This document shows, one piece after another, positions 33,784 through 42,763 of a stretch of DNA of 64,000 bases (position 1 is its first letter; each line of letters opens with the position of its first letter). The stretch comes from Gp6-AA40 sp035649635. GTDB taxonomy: Bacteria; Acidobacteriota; Vicinamibacteria; Vicinamibacterales; UBA2999. The notes beneath the pieces were generated by a model. The model saw nothing but the letters and a program-made list of their open reading frames with translations. It was not told where the DNA came from and did no database searches. A program made the position numbers and the translations under genes. The stretch covers positions 1 to 64,000 of the forward strand of contig DASRJE010000154.1 in assembly GCA_035649635.1 (NCBI GenBank), in the 5' to 3' direction.

Positions 33784-34557
33784 GTGCGAATCGCGCGCGT
33801 AATCACTCTTCTGTCGCTTGCCTTCGCGACGACGCTCGCCGCGCAACAGCAGCCTGCAGCATCGGTTCCTGATCTCGAGGGCGGCTGGGTTCGCGTCGAC
33901 GTCGAGGGGTCGGGCAACTTCACCGGCCTCGCCGCCAAATTTCCGCGCGCCGTTCTGACGCCCGCCGCTCAGGCCGCCGCGGCCGAACAGGCCAAACGCG
34001 CGGCTCAACCGCGCTTCGATTTCGCCCGCGATCCGTCTCGACCGAAAGGCGCTGGAGAGGGCTACGTCGTGACGGATGGCAACTGCTCATTGCCCGGAGG
34101 AGTCGAGCCGAACTCGGCGGCGTTCCACGTCGTGCAAAGCCAGGAGCAGGTGCTCATCGTCCGCGAAAACCCGGGACTGCCGCGCACGATTTACATGGAT
34201 GGCCGGGCGCATCCGGATCTGAGCCGATGGACTCCGACAGCGGTCGGCCATTCGACCGGTCGCTACGAAGCGGGCGCCCTCGTCGTTGAGACGATTGGCT
34301 TGACATCCGGCAATGTGACAGCGGGGGGGTGGCGCGCGCCTGAGACGCGACTGACCGAGCGGTACCGCGTGTCGCCCGACGGGCGTCGCCTCACGATCGC
34401 GTACACGTGGGCCGACCCGAAGATCTATGTGAAACCACATACCTACGAGATCGTGGCGGAGCGTACCCCGCCAGGCAGTTGGGCGTTTGAATCGTGGTGC
34501 GATTCGAGCGATCCAAGCCAACGACTCTCGATCGTGCCGCCGCCCCAGAACAAATGA
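33784..34557 (+). CDS. Exported protein of the GxWxGxTLVxET family
   Basis: A 257-residue protein from GTG 33784, just after GAAGTGAAGG, with signal VITLLSLAFATTLAAQQ. The mature part has VPDLEGGWVRVDVEGSG, then YMDGRAHPDLSRWTPTAVGH, STGRYEAGALVVETIGLTSG, ETRLTERYRVSPDGRRL and a C-terminal Cys (FESWCDSSD). A GTG at 33742 would overlap the upstream gene and spoil the signal. It resembles the next gene most closely in the LTERYR-type motif. Confidence 0.78.
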   Translation: MRIARVITLLSLAFATTLAAQQQPAASVPDLEGGWVRVDVEGSGNFTGLAAKFPRAVLTPAAQAAAAEQAKRAAQPRFDFARDPSRPKGAGEGYVVTDGNCSLPGGVEPNSAAFHVVQSQEQVLIVRENPGLPRTIYMDGRAHPDLSRWTPTAVGHSTGRYEAGALVVETIGLTSGNVTAGGWRAPETRLTERYRVSPDGRRLTIAYTWADPKIYVKPHTYEIVAERTPPGSWAFESWCDSSDPSQRLSIVPPPQNK

Positions 34558-34567
34558 CGGACCAATC

Positions 34568-35245
34568 ATGAGACGCGCCGCCTGGATCCTCTTCGCGGTT
34601 GTGTTGATGCTGAGAGAACCTTCGGCCCAGGGTTCACCGGATATCAGCGGTTTCTGGGAACTGTCGTTCGACAGCCGCCATGTGCCGACGGCGAGCCTGG
34701 CGCCTGCAGTAACACCGGCCGTACTGGCCAAACAAGCCGATCAGGACGGGAGCGCGATTCGCTGGTGCAATTTCCTGGGGCTCCCAATGGCGATGGACTC
34801 TCCGCGGCCGATCAACATCCGGCAGGGACGTCGAGAGATTGTCATCAACTTCGAGACCGTGGCGACTCCGCGCCACTTGTACTTTCGTTCCGCGCACGCG
34901 AACATGGACGTCTTCGATCCCACGAGCAACGGCGACTCGATCGCGCGTTGGGAAGGAGACACGCTTGTCGTCGACACGATTGGATTCGATGGCGCGAAAG
35001 GTGTCACGGCGATTCCCGGCGGCGGTTACCGCACGTCGGACTCACATCTGATCGAGCGTTATCGCTTGATGAGCGGCGGTGCCGTGCTGTCCGTGACATT
35101 CACCTGGGAAGATCCGCGCGTGTTTCGCACGCCGCATTCGTACGAGTTTCGCTACGTCCGTGCGCCGCGTCTATACGAGGCGCAGCCGCCGCTGGCGTGC
35201 AATCCGTTCGACGAGGCGCGGGCGGCCTTCCTGGAGGTGCCATGA
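34568..35245 (+). CDS. Exported protein of the GxWxGxTLVxET family (short form)
   Basis: A 225-residue protein from ATG 34568 with signal RRAAWILFAVVLMLREPSAQ. Motifs in order are PDISGFWELSFDSRHVPTAS, RQGRREIVINFETVATPRHL, ARWEGDTLVVDTIGFDGAKG, SDSHLIERYRLMSGGAVLSV and a final ACNPFDEARAAF. These match the other members. It overlaps the following DUF6152-like gene by 4 bases (ATGA), a pairing that suggests the two proteins are used together. Confidence 0.8.
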   Translation: MRRAAWILFAVVLMLREPSAQGSPDISGFWELSFDSRHVPTASLAPAVTPAVLAKQADQDGSAIRWCNFLGLPMAMDSPRPINIRQGRREIVINFETVATPRHLYFRSAHANMDVFDPTSNGDSIARWEGDTLVVDTIGFDGAKGVTAIPGGGYRTSDSHLIERYRLMSGGAVLSVTFTWEDPRVFRTPHSYEFRYVRAPRLYEAQPPLACNPFDEARAAFLEVP

Positions 35246-35658
35246 ACGCCCGTGCCTGTCTGTTCATCGCCGTGACCGTAACCTCCACGATTGCGGCTCC
35301 GCTATACGCGCATCATTCGTTCGCCATGTTCGACATGGAGAAAGACGTGGCGTACACCGGCGTTGTGCTCGACTACAAATGGGTCAACCCTCACGTCCAC
35401 ATCACGGTAGACATCAAGCCAGGGCAGGGAGTCGATCCGGCGACCCTCGGCACGTGGGATGTCGAAGGAGGATCGACGAACATCATGGGACGGCAGGGTT
35501 GGACGCGCGCCACCTTCAAGCCCGGCGACCCGATTACGTTTGTCGGTCATCCGATGAAAGACGGCTCGAAAGGTATCTCGCTCTTCTACGTCATCCTGGC
35601 GGACGGCACGCGGCTCTACCACGACATCGCGCGGCCGAAGGGAGAAGGCGGGAAGTAG
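35242..35658 (+). CDS. DUF6152-like small exported protein
   Basis: A 138-residue protein translated from the ATG that overlaps the upstream stop, with GGAGGTGCC before it. The signal (CLFIAVTVTSTIAAPLYA) is followed by HHSFAMFDMEKDVAYTGVVL, DYKWVNPHVHITVDI and a closing LFYVILADGTRLYHDIARP, the pattern I associate with DUF6152. The function is unknown. The conserved HH at the mature N-terminus could bind metal. It is common next to the exported GxWxG proteins in this type of genome, as here. Confidence 0.8.
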   Translation: MNARACLFIAVTVTSTIAAPLYAHHSFAMFDMEKDVAYTGVVLDYKWVNPHVHITVDIKPGQGVDPATLGTWDVEGGSTNIMGRQGWTRATFKPGDPITFVGHPMKDGSKGISLFYVILADGTRLYHDIARPKGEGGK

Positions 35659-35677
35659 GCCAAAACGGAGTGGTTCC

Positions 35678-36619
35678 ATGTTGACGCGACGCGAATTCGT
35701 CCACGCCGCTGCCGGTGCGATTGCTGGTGCGTGTGCAGGCGCACGACTCCATGCAGTCGAGACGCGAATCGCCGGCGTGAGCGTCGGCGCAATCAGTTAT
35801 TGCTTTCGCAGCATCCCAAGGCCCGATGCCGGCGACTACATGGACACCTTGATCGACGCGTTCCGGCAGACCGGTATAGGCCTGTGCGAGTTGGAATCGG
35901 CTCGCGTAGAGCCTGAACCAGCGATCCCGGGTGGAGGACGCGTGCCCGCGACGGTCACACCCGAGTACATGAAAAGGCGAGGAGAACTGCGGCAGTGGCG
36001 ATTGACGACCCCGCGTGCCCGATTCGAAGAGATCCGCCAGAAGTTCTCACTCGCCGGTATCGATCTATTCGGGTACGTCGTGACGTTCTCGGATGATTTC
36101 ACGGACGCGGAAATCGATCGCTCGTTTCAATTTGCGCAGTCGCTGGGCGTGGGAATCATCGGAACGAATCAGACGCGTGTGTCGATGGGACCGCGGCTGG
36201 TCCCGTTCGCAGAGAAATACGACATCACGCTCGGCTGGCACAATCACGCCAACGTCAGCGACCCGACCGAAGTTGCGTCGGTCGAGAGCTTCGAGCGGCT
36301 GTTTGCCATGTCGCGCCGCTTCAAGGCCAACCTCGATATCGGCCACTTCGTCGCTGGTAACAACGATCCAATCGCCTTCATCCGGAAGTACCCCGGTCGC
36401 ATTTCCCACCTGCACCTGAAAGATCGCCAACGAAACGACGGTCCAAACCAGCCGTGGGGACAGGGCGACACCCCGATTGCGGACGTGCTGCGGCTGCTCA
36501 GGTCGGAGAAGTTCGGCATCGTCGCCGTCGTCGAGTACGAGTACATGGGTCAGTCGTCGTCCATCGACGAAGTCAGGAAATGCAAACAATTCATCGAGCA
36601 AGTCCTCAATTGGCGTTAA
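35678..36619 (+). CDS. Tat-exported sugar phosphate isomerase/epimerase-type TIM-barrel protein
   Basis: A 313-residue protein with a twin-arginine signal (MLTRREFVHAAAGAIAGACA). The rest is an AP-endonuclease-2-like xylose-isomerase barrel: GVSVGAISYCFRSIP, LCELESARVEP, GIIGTNQTRVSMGPRLVPFA, YDITLGWHNHANVSDP, FKANLDIGHFVAGNNDP, RISHLHLKDRQRND and IVAVVEYEYMGQSSS. The Glu, His, Asp and His positions typical of the metal site are present. The substrate is probably a sugar or sugar-like compound in the periplasm; nothing closer can be said. Confidence 0.85.
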   Translation: MLTRREFVHAAAGAIAGACAGARLHAVETRIAGVSVGAISYCFRSIPRPDAGDYMDTLIDAFRQTGIGLCELESARVEPEPAIPGGGRVPATVTPEYMKRRGELRQWRLTTPRARFEEIRQKFSLAGIDLFGYVVTFSDDFTDAEIDRSFQFAQSLGVGIIGTNQTRVSMGPRLVPFAEKYDITLGWHNHANVSDPTEVASVESFERLFAMSRRFKANLDIGHFVAGNNDPIAFIRKYPGRISHLHLKDRQRNDGPNQPWGQGDTPIADVLRLLRSEKFGIVAVVEYEYMGQSSSIDEVRKCKQFIEQVLNWR

Positions 36620-36671
36620 GCCCCCGCCTTCATTAATATCCCCGGTACACGGTCAGTGTCGGAGGATTCAG

Positions 36672-37763
36672 ATGATTCCTGATCGCATGACTCGGCGCGA
36701 CGTTATCGGGCGTGTCACAGCCGCGACGCTGGGCATGGCCGCCGCGATGCGGTATGCAGCGGCACCGGCATCTGCTCAGATCCCAATCGCAACACCGCCG
36801 CCGCCCGATCCTCGCTTTCCGCAGGTGCCAAGCTGGAAGAACGAATTCCGGGAGCTGGCTCCCGGTGTGTTCGCGTACATCCAGGCTGGCGGTCCCGGCT
36901 TGATCGCTCAGGGTGTCTCGAATGCGGGGCTGATCGTCGGCGACGATCACGCGATGATCATCGATGCGACGGGCGCTCCCGTTCACGCGAAACACTTCAT
37001 CGCCGCCGCCAGGCAAGCGGCCGGCGATCGGCCTTTCCGCCGCCTGATCAACACGCATCACCACGGCGACCACGTCAACGGCAATCAGTTCTTCGCGCCG
37101 ATCGAGATCGTCAGTCACCCGTACTGTCGCGACGAGGTCCGAAAGGTAGTGGCAACGACGCCGGCTGTCTGGGAGAAGCGTGACGGCTTCGCTGACGGAA
37201 CCGAGCAACGCCGACTCGTTCCTCCGACGGCCACGGTCGAAGGAAAGATGGTGTTCCACTACGGAGACTCGCCCGTGGAGGTGTTCCACCCGGGACCGGC
37301 GCATACCTACGGCGATTTGATGATCTACTTGCCGAAGTACCGTCTGCTGTTCGCGAGCGACGTGGCGTTCATCTATGTGGCGCCGTTCGCGCACAATGCA
37401 CACGTCGGGAAATGGCTCGAGACCGTCGACCGCATTCTGAAGATGGACGTGGAGACCATCGTTCCAGGCCACGGGCCGATCAGTGGCAAGAAGGAGCTGG
37501 CCGAGATGGCCGAGTACTTCCGCACGCTGCAGCGTGAGGTGAAGCGCCGGCTCGATGCCGGCATGTCGCCCGGGAGTGCGGCGGCAGAGATCAAGCTCGG
37601 GAAGTTCGATAACTGGATCGGACCCGAGCGCATCGTCATGAACACCGTGCGCTTGTATAACGAATTCAGAGGCACCGGCGGTCCCGACTACGACATCCCC
37701 GCGACGCAAAAGGCCACCGAGGAGTACAACGCGATCCTTGCGAGCCGGGGATTGAAAAAATAG
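36672..37763 (+). CDS. Tat-exported metallo-beta-lactamase-fold hydrolase
   Basis: A 363-residue protein. ATG 36672 follows GGAGGATTCAG and a twin-arginine signal (DRMTRRDVIGRVTAATLGMA) leads to SAQ. The MBL domain has a full metal motif, NTHHHGDHVNGNQFF, a later His in PGPAHTYGDL, an Asp in LLFASDVAFI and a His in IVPGHGPISG. It resembles broad-range periplasmic MBL hydrolases annotated as cyclases or lactonases. A 50-base gap separates it from the TIM-barrel gene, and only one base lies between its stop and the start of pobA. Confidence 0.88.
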   Translation: MIPDRMTRRDVIGRVTAATLGMAAAMRYAAAPASAQIPIATPPPPDPRFPQVPSWKNEFRELAPGVFAYIQAGGPGLIAQGVSNAGLIVGDDHAMIIDATGAPVHAKHFIAAARQAAGDRPFRRLINTHHHGDHVNGNQFFAPIEIVSHPYCRDEVRKVVATTPAVWEKRDGFADGTEQRRLVPPTATVEGKMVFHYGDSPVEVFHPGPAHTYGDLMIYLPKYRLLFASDVAFIYVAPFAHNAHVGKWLETVDRILKMDVETIVPGHGPISGKKELAEMAEYFRTLQREVKRRLDAGMSPGSAAAEIKLGKFDNWIGPERIVMNTVRLYNEFRGTGGPDYDIPATQKATEEYNAILASRGLKK

Positions 37764-37764
37764 C

Positions 37765-38979
37765 GTGGGAGGCTTGAGGACTCAAGTAGGGATCGTTGGT
37801 GCGGGCCCCGCAGGGTTGCTGCTTGGGCATCTGCTTCACCTCAATGGTATCGATTCTGTCATCGTCGAAAACCGCACGCGCGAGTACGTCATCGACCGCG
37901 TGAGGGCAGGTGTCCTCGAGCAGGGTACCGTGGACCTGCTGAACGCGATGGGCGTCGGCGCCGGTCTGCAACGAGAGGGACTACGCCACGACGGTCTCTA
38001 CATCAGTTTCCGTGGCCAGCGGCATCACATCGACATGGCCGACCTGACCTCGGGCAGGGCCATCACGGTGTATGGCCAGAACGAGGTCGTCAAGGATCTG
38101 ATCGAAGCCCGCGTCGTCACGGCGCGTCCCCTGTACTTCGAAGCGGAACGAGTGTCAGTCGAAGCTCTCGACTCATCGACGCCCGTCATTCGTTTCCGGC
38201 ATGGCGATGCCGATCACCAGATTGACTGCGACTTCATTGCCGGCTGCGATGGATTTCACGGCGTCTGTCGTCCCTCGATTCCGGATGGCTTGTTGACGGT
38301 CTACGAGCGGGTGTATCCGTTCGGCTGGCTCGGGATTCTTGCCGAGGCCCCACCGTCATGCGACGAGCTCGTCTACACGTGTCATGAGCGCGGTTTTGCG
38401 CTGTTCAGTATGCGCTCGTCGAAGATCACGCGACTGTATTTTCAAGTGCCGCCGGACGAGCCGATCGAGAACTGGTCAGACGATGCGATTTGGGGCGAGA
38501 TGCTCACACGCATGACGACGAGCGACGGTTGGTCGCCGAGTGTCGGCCGCATCATCCAGAAGGGAGTGACGCCCATGCGCAGCTTCGTCGCTGCGCCCAT
38601 GCGCTATGGCCGCTTGTTCCTGGCCGGCGATGCCGCGCACATCGTCCCGCCCACGGGCGCGAAAGGACTGAACCTGGCGGCATCCGATGTCCTGGTGCTC
38701 GCGCGGGCCTTGAAGGCATTCTACGAGCGCCGCCGCACGGATTGGCTGGACGAGTACTCCGGCGTGTGTCTTCGCCGAGTGTGGAAAGCGCAGCGGTTCT
38801 CGTGGTGGATGACGTCGACGCTGCATCGTTCGCCCGACGACAACGCGTTCGACCATCAACGCCAGCTTGCTGACCTCGACTACCTCACGAACTCGCGTGC
38901 CGCGATGACGAGCCTCGCGGAGCAGTATGTCGGGCTGCCAGCGGAGGTCTCGTTCGAGTCTGTTGGATTGTCCCTGTAG
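37765..38979 (+). CDS. pobA: 4-hydroxybenzoate 3-monooxygenase
   Basis: A 404-residue FAD- and NAD(P)H-dependent cytosolic enzyme that converts 4-hydroxybenzoate to protocatechuate. FAD motifs are clear: VGIVGAGPAGLLLGHLLHLN, RVRAGVLEQGTVDLLNAMGV, DFIAGCDGFHGVCRPSIP and LFLAGDAAHIVPPTGAKGLN. The tail LADLDYLTNSRAAMTSLAEQ is typical of PobA. The start is uncertain: GTG 37765 and TTG 37774 both fit, and neither has a well-spaced ribosome site. It is the only evident cytosolic enzyme at the end of a run of exported proteins, and suggests that the run serves aromatic acid use. Confidence 0.93.
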   Translation: MGGLRTQVGIVGAGPAGLLLGHLLHLNGIDSVIVENRTREYVIDRVRAGVLEQGTVDLLNAMGVGAGLQREGLRHDGLYISFRGQRHHIDMADLTSGRAITVYGQNEVVKDLIEARVVTARPLYFEAERVSVEALDSSTPVIRFRHGDADHQIDCDFIAGCDGFHGVCRPSIPDGLLTVYERVYPFGWLGILAEAPPSCDELVYTCHERGFALFSMRSSKITRLYFQVPPDEPIENWSDDAIWGEMLTRMTTSDGWSPSVGRIIQKGVTPMRSFVAAPMRYGRLFLAGDAAHIVPPTGAKGLNLAASDVLVLARALKAFYERRRTDWLDEYSGVCLRRVWKAQRFSWWMTSTLHRSPDDNAFDHQRQLADLDYLTNSRAAMTSLAEQYVGLPAEVSFESVGLSL

Positions 38980-39015
38980 GCAGCACGCAAGACCTGGGTC
39001 GCAGCTTCATGGGGT

Positions 39016-39891
39016 CTATCGATTGGGCCCGCTGACCTGAAACGAGAAGCGAACCAGTGGAAGCGGATAGAGAGGCATCCCTGGAAACTTGACCCACGAG
39101 AGGTCAAGCGTGCGCCGCCGCTGGACGACCCGGATGCCGCCACTGAGAATCACATTACCGTCCTGTCCGGCGAGATAGTTTTCGGTGATGAGCTTGACGC
39201 GATTGCTCACTCGTTTCTCGGCACCCACGAGAACCACTGGTCGTCGAACCTCGAATTGCGGGTAAGCGAGTCCGAGCCCGAGCGTCACCGCGGCGTTGGA
39301 CGTCCCGTGGGTGGTCACGCCGTAGGCGAGACCAAGGTGATGTCCGGCAGCCGCCACGTGCACGAGACCAAGGGCCGCCTGCGTCTTTTGCCCGTTGAAT
39401 ATCTGCACCTTGGGTGTGATCCAGCCAAAGCGGAAGTCGGTTTGTGGGAGCGCCAGCGGAGTGCCGGCGCCAATCGAGACCCTGTCCGACAGCCCCACCT
39501 GCACGGAGGGAAAGAAGAGGCTCAAGTCGTCGACGTAGGCCTCGCCGCGTTTGAGTGATCGCGCGGTCGGGCCCAAAAGAAGGCGGGTGTCGCTCGAGTC
39601 GTTGGTCCAACGGTCGCGAGGCAGGCTCGCGGCTGAGAGGGTCGCTGCGCTCGGCGGCGCACTCTTGAAGACAGCGACCACGCGCGACCGCGAAATCTGG
39701 GACCGTTCGTCCGGTCCTGTCTGGACCTCGATGACATCGTCCGACACGGACTCGACGATGCCCACGAGCCGAGTTCCATCGCTGAGCACGAGCTCCTGGG
39801 GCGTGCTCGAGGGTGTGACCGTCACGGACGGCGATGGCGGCGATGCGGTCGAGAGGGCGGTTCCGAGAACGACGACAAGCAGACTGGCCAT
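39016..39891 (-). CDS. Exported protein of unknown function, possible outer-membrane beta protein
   Basis: A 291-residue protein; the start at 39891 has GGAGG five bases upstream and the signal MASLLVVVLGTALSTASP. Residues of about 35-70 have LVLSDGTRLVGIVESVSDDV and SRSRVVAVFKS, which looks like a small SH3-type beta-barrel. The rest alternates hydrophobic strands and turns (LFFPSVQVGLSDRVSIGAGT, AALGLVHVAAAGHHLGLAYG) and ends VRFSFQVSGPNR. I do not recognise the family. It is convergent with pobA and divergent from the GlcG-like gene. Confidence 0.65.
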   Translation of the reverse strand: MASLLVVVLGTALSTASPPSPSVTVTPSSTPQELVLSDGTRLVGIVESVSDDVIEVQTGPDERSQISRSRVVAVFKSAPPSAATLSAASLPRDRWTNDSSDTRLLLGPTARSLKRGEAYVDDLSLFFPSVQVGLSDRVSIGAGTPLALPQTDFRFGWITPKVQIFNGQKTQAALGLVHVAAAGHHLGLAYGVTTHGTSNAAVTLGLGLAYPQFEVRRPVVLVGAEKRVSNRVKLITENYLAGQDGNVILSGGIRVVQRRRTLDLSWVKFPGMPLYPLPLVRFSFQVSGPNR

Positions 39892-40013
39892 GGCCACCTC
39901 CGGATATCGATCCTCCGGGAGGGCAGGGCGCCGAGTCCTGATGATTCGCCTGAAAAAGTCTGAGAAAACGGCCAGCTTGCGCGCTACACTCGGGCCCGAC
40001 TCGGAGGCTCTCT

Positions 40014-40499
40014 ATGACGTTCCGTCTTGGCGCCATTGCCGCTGGAGCAGCCGTCATTCTGTCCGTGCCGAATTCTGCTGCCGCCCAGGTTCTCAATCAG
40101 CGAGACGTTTCACTCCGTATGGCGTTGACGATTGCGCAAACGGCAAGCCAGGAGTGTGGAGCGCAAACGTCGGTCGCCGTGGTCGACCGTGCGGGCCGGT
40201 TGCGGGTGTTCCTCCAGGGGGATAACGCGAACCCGCACAACATCGAGCTCGCACGCCGCAAGGCCTACACGGCGCGCACCTTCCGCCAGCCGTCCTCGGC
40301 CTGGGCGAAGCGCACCGAAACTGTGAATCAAGGCCAGCGCATGCTGGCCGACGTGATCCCGCTCGGTGGCGGGATGCCGATCAACATCGGTGAGGAAACC
40401 ATCGGTGCCGTGGGACTGAGCGGCGCGCCAGGTGGTCAGGAGCAGGAGGAAGCCTGCGCAAAGGCAGGAATCGCCAAAGTAGCTGACCAACTGAAGTAG
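40014..40499 (+). CDS. Exported GlcG/HbpS-like protein
   Basis: A 161-residue protein with signal FRLGAIAAGAAVILSVPNSA and the single-domain GlcG/HbpS fold: LRMALTIAQTASQECGAQTS, VAVVDRAGRLRVFLQGDNAN, IELARRKAYTARTFRQPSSA, VIPLGGGMPINIGEETIGAV and GLSGAPGGQEQEEACAKAGI. Some members bind heme or act in oxidative-stress sensing; others sit beside glycolate or aromatic oxidation genes with no defined role. The gap to the Abhydrolase_10 gene is 8 bases, so the two are probably co-transcribed. Confidence 0.85.
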   Translation: MTFRLGAIAAGAAVILSVPNSAAAQVLNQRDVSLRMALTIAQTASQECGAQTSVAVVDRAGRLRVFLQGDNANPHNIELARRKAYTARTFRQPSSAWAKRTETVNQGQRMLADVIPLGGGMPINIGEETIGAVGLSGAPGGQEQEEACAKAGIAKVADQLK

Positions 40500-40507
40500 A
40501 GGACGTT

Positions 40508-42562
40508 ATGAGACGACCCTTGCTCGTCGCGTTCGTGCTCGCGGCATGCTCGGCGCCGACCGCCCCCCCTGCCGAGGCCCACATCACGCGCATCGTGATC
40601 GATCCCGCGCGGTCGGAATCGCCGACGTTCGAGGGCCGCACGTTTGGGCCTGACGGGAAGGTCGGCCCGTACGAGAAGCTCCGGGGAAAGGCCTTTGGAG
40701 AGGTCGATCCGGATGACCCTCGTAACGCCCTGATTACCGACCTCACGCTTGCGCCACGGAACGCGCGCGGTAGGGTCGAGTACTCGATGGACATCTTCAT
40801 CCTCAAGCCCATCGACCTGACGAAGGGCAACCACAAGCTGTTTCTCGACTTCAACAATCGTGGCGAGATGCGCGTGGCCGCGCTCAACGACGCCGCCTTG
40901 AGCAACAACCCGATAAAGGCCGCGCAGGCGGGCACCGGATTCATCATGAACCTGGGCTACAGCATCGTTGGCAACGGCTGGGACTTCGGCGCGTCCAGCG
41001 ATGATGACGGGATGACCATCCAGGTTCCGATCGCCAGGAACCGCGATGGCTCGAGCATTACGGGGCCGTCGTACGAGTACATCAACTTCGACGATGGCAA
41101 GAGCGTGCGGTATGTGTTGACCTACCCGGCGGCAACCCGCGACAAGTCGAAGGCGACATTGACGGTGCGCGCGCGACTCGACGACCTGCCGGAGCAGATT
41201 CCCGAGAGCGGGTGGGAATACGTCGACGATAAGACCATCCGTCTGCTGCCGGCAGGAACGCCGTTCAAGCAGAGCCATGTGTATGAATTCGTCTACACCG
41301 CGAAGGATCCGGTGGTTGCAGGACTCGGGCTCGCCGCCACGCGCGATCTCGTCTCCTTTCTCCGTCACGCGGTGAAGGACGAGGCGGGCGACGCGAACCC
41401 GCTGGCCGGCGATGTCCGTTACACCTTCAGCTTCTCGATTTCACAGCCGTCGCGCACGCTCAACGATTTGCTTGCGTTCGGCTTCAACGAAGACGAGCAG
41501 GGAAGCCGCGTCATCGATGGCATGCTCAAATGGACCGGCGGGGGCAGCGGTGATCAGATCAACTATCGCTTTGCTCAGACGGGACGCACGGAGCGGAACC
41601 GCCAGAACCATCTCTACCCGGAGGGTGTATTCCCCTTTGCCTATCCGGTAATGACCGATCACCTGAGCGGGAAGACTGCCGGACGCATCGCCCGCTGTCA
41701 GGCGAGCAACACGTGCCCGAAGATCTTCGATGCCAATTCCGCGAATGAGTACTGGGTGAAGGCGGGATCGCTTCTGCACACCGACACGCGCGGGCGCGAC
41801 GTGCCCGACCCGGATAACGTGCGCTTCTATCTGATTTCCGGGCTGTCGCACGGCGTGGGCAACGTGACCAGCCGCGGGCAGTGCCAGCAGTTCCTCAACC
41901 CGACCAGCCCGTTCCCGGCGCTGCGCGCACTCCTGATGGCGCTCGATCACTGGGTCGTTGCCGGCACGGCGCCGCCGCCGAGCCTCGTGCCACGACAGAG
42001 TGATGGCACAGCGGTCATGGCTGTTCCTCGGCCGGGTCATCAGACGGCCGTCGTGCCGCAAGCGGCGCTTGGTTGGCCGGCGATTCCTGGCGTGACGTAT
42101 ACGGGCGTCATCACCAGCCGTTACTTCCTCGACTTTGGCCCGATGCTGGACCAGGGCATCATCGCCCGCTACCCGCCGCCGCTCTCTGGACGCACCGTGT
42201 ATCCACACTTCGTCTCCAAGGTCGATCGGGACGGAAACGAGATTGCTGGTATTCGTTTGCCGCCGGTCGCAGCGCCCATTGCGACTACGACTGGCTGGGC
42301 GTTGCGCCGCGAAGGCTTCGGCGCAAACGAGGGCTGCGAAGCCAACGGCCAACACATTCCATTCGTGTCTACGAAGGCGGCGCGGCTGACCGCCGGCGAT
42401 CCGCGTCTCTCACTCGAGGAGCGCTACGGCACTCATGATGGATACGTCGCAGCCGTCACGAGGGCAGCCGAGAAACTCGAACAACAACGGCTACTGCTTC
42501 GCGCTGACGTTCAGGCGTACATCGATCAAGCACGCAGGAGCCCGATGCTTGGTGGTCCGTAG
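40508..42562 (+). CDS. Large exported alpha/beta hydrolase domain protein (Abhydrolase_10 type)
   Basis: A 684-residue protein with a lipoprotein-like signal (LLVAFVLAACS). It matches the large hydrolase family by IDPARSESPTFEGRTFGPDG, GPYEKLRGKAFGEVDPDDPR, LFLDFNNRGEM, GFIMNLGYSIVGNGWD and PEGVFPFAYPVMTDHLSGKT. The nucleophile region reads SISQPSRTLNDLLAFGFNED, close to the family's SQSGR pattern but with Pro for the expected residue, so activity is likely but not certain. It lies 8 bases after the GlcG-like gene. The substrate is unknown. Confidence 0.8.
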   Translation: MRRPLLVAFVLAACSAPTAPPAEAHITRIVIDPARSESPTFEGRTFGPDGKVGPYEKLRGKAFGEVDPDDPRNALITDLTLAPRNARGRVEYSMDIFILKPIDLTKGNHKLFLDFNNRGEMRVAALNDAALSNNPIKAAQAGTGFIMNLGYSIVGNGWDFGASSDDDGMTIQVPIARNRDGSSITGPSYEYINFDDGKSVRYVLTYPAATRDKSKATLTVRARLDDLPEQIPESGWEYVDDKTIRLLPAGTPFKQSHVYEFVYTAKDPVVAGLGLAATRDLVSFLRHAVKDEAGDANPLAGDVRYTFSFSISQPSRTLNDLLAFGFNEDEQGSRVIDGMLKWTGGGSGDQINYRFAQTGRTERNRQNHLYPEGVFPFAYPVMTDHLSGKTAGRIARCQASNTCPKIFDANSANEYWVKAGSLLHTDTRGRDVPDPDNVRFYLISGLSHGVGNVTSRGQCQQFLNPTSPFPALRALLMALDHWVVAGTAPPPSLVPRQSDGTAVMAVPRPGHQTAVVPQAALGWPAIPGVTYTGVITSRYFLDFGPMLDQGIIARYPPPLSGRTVYPHFVSKVDRDGNEIAGIRLPPVAAPIATTTGWALRREGFGANEGCEANGQHIPFVSTKAARLTAGDPRLSLEERYGTHDGYVAAVTRAAEKLEQQRLLLRADVQAYIDQARRSPMLGGP

Positions 42563-42666
42563 TCCGTCTGTGGTCCGGGTCCGCTGTTTGTGAATGGAGT
42601 CAATCGTGATTCGTCAGATGTAGTGGATCATCCAGACCACGCGCTGGTATCCATCCTGGGATCGAT

Positions 42667-42695
42667 TTGACGGCGCGGTCCGCGCGACGTATAAG
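42667..42695 (+). promoter_or_regulatory. Sigma-70-type promoter for the fourth TonB receptor
   Basis: TTGACG at 42667-42672, exactly 17 bases, then TATAAG at 42690-42695. The spacer contains GCGCGGTCCGCGC, a near palindrome that could be an operator. The leader to ATG 42764 would be about 60 bases. Confidence 0.6.
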
Positions 42696-42763
42696 GAGGG
42701 CCAACTCCCGTCGTTCAGTTTTCGCGTCATGTTGACTGCCTGTTTGAGGTGGAGGAAATCGTC

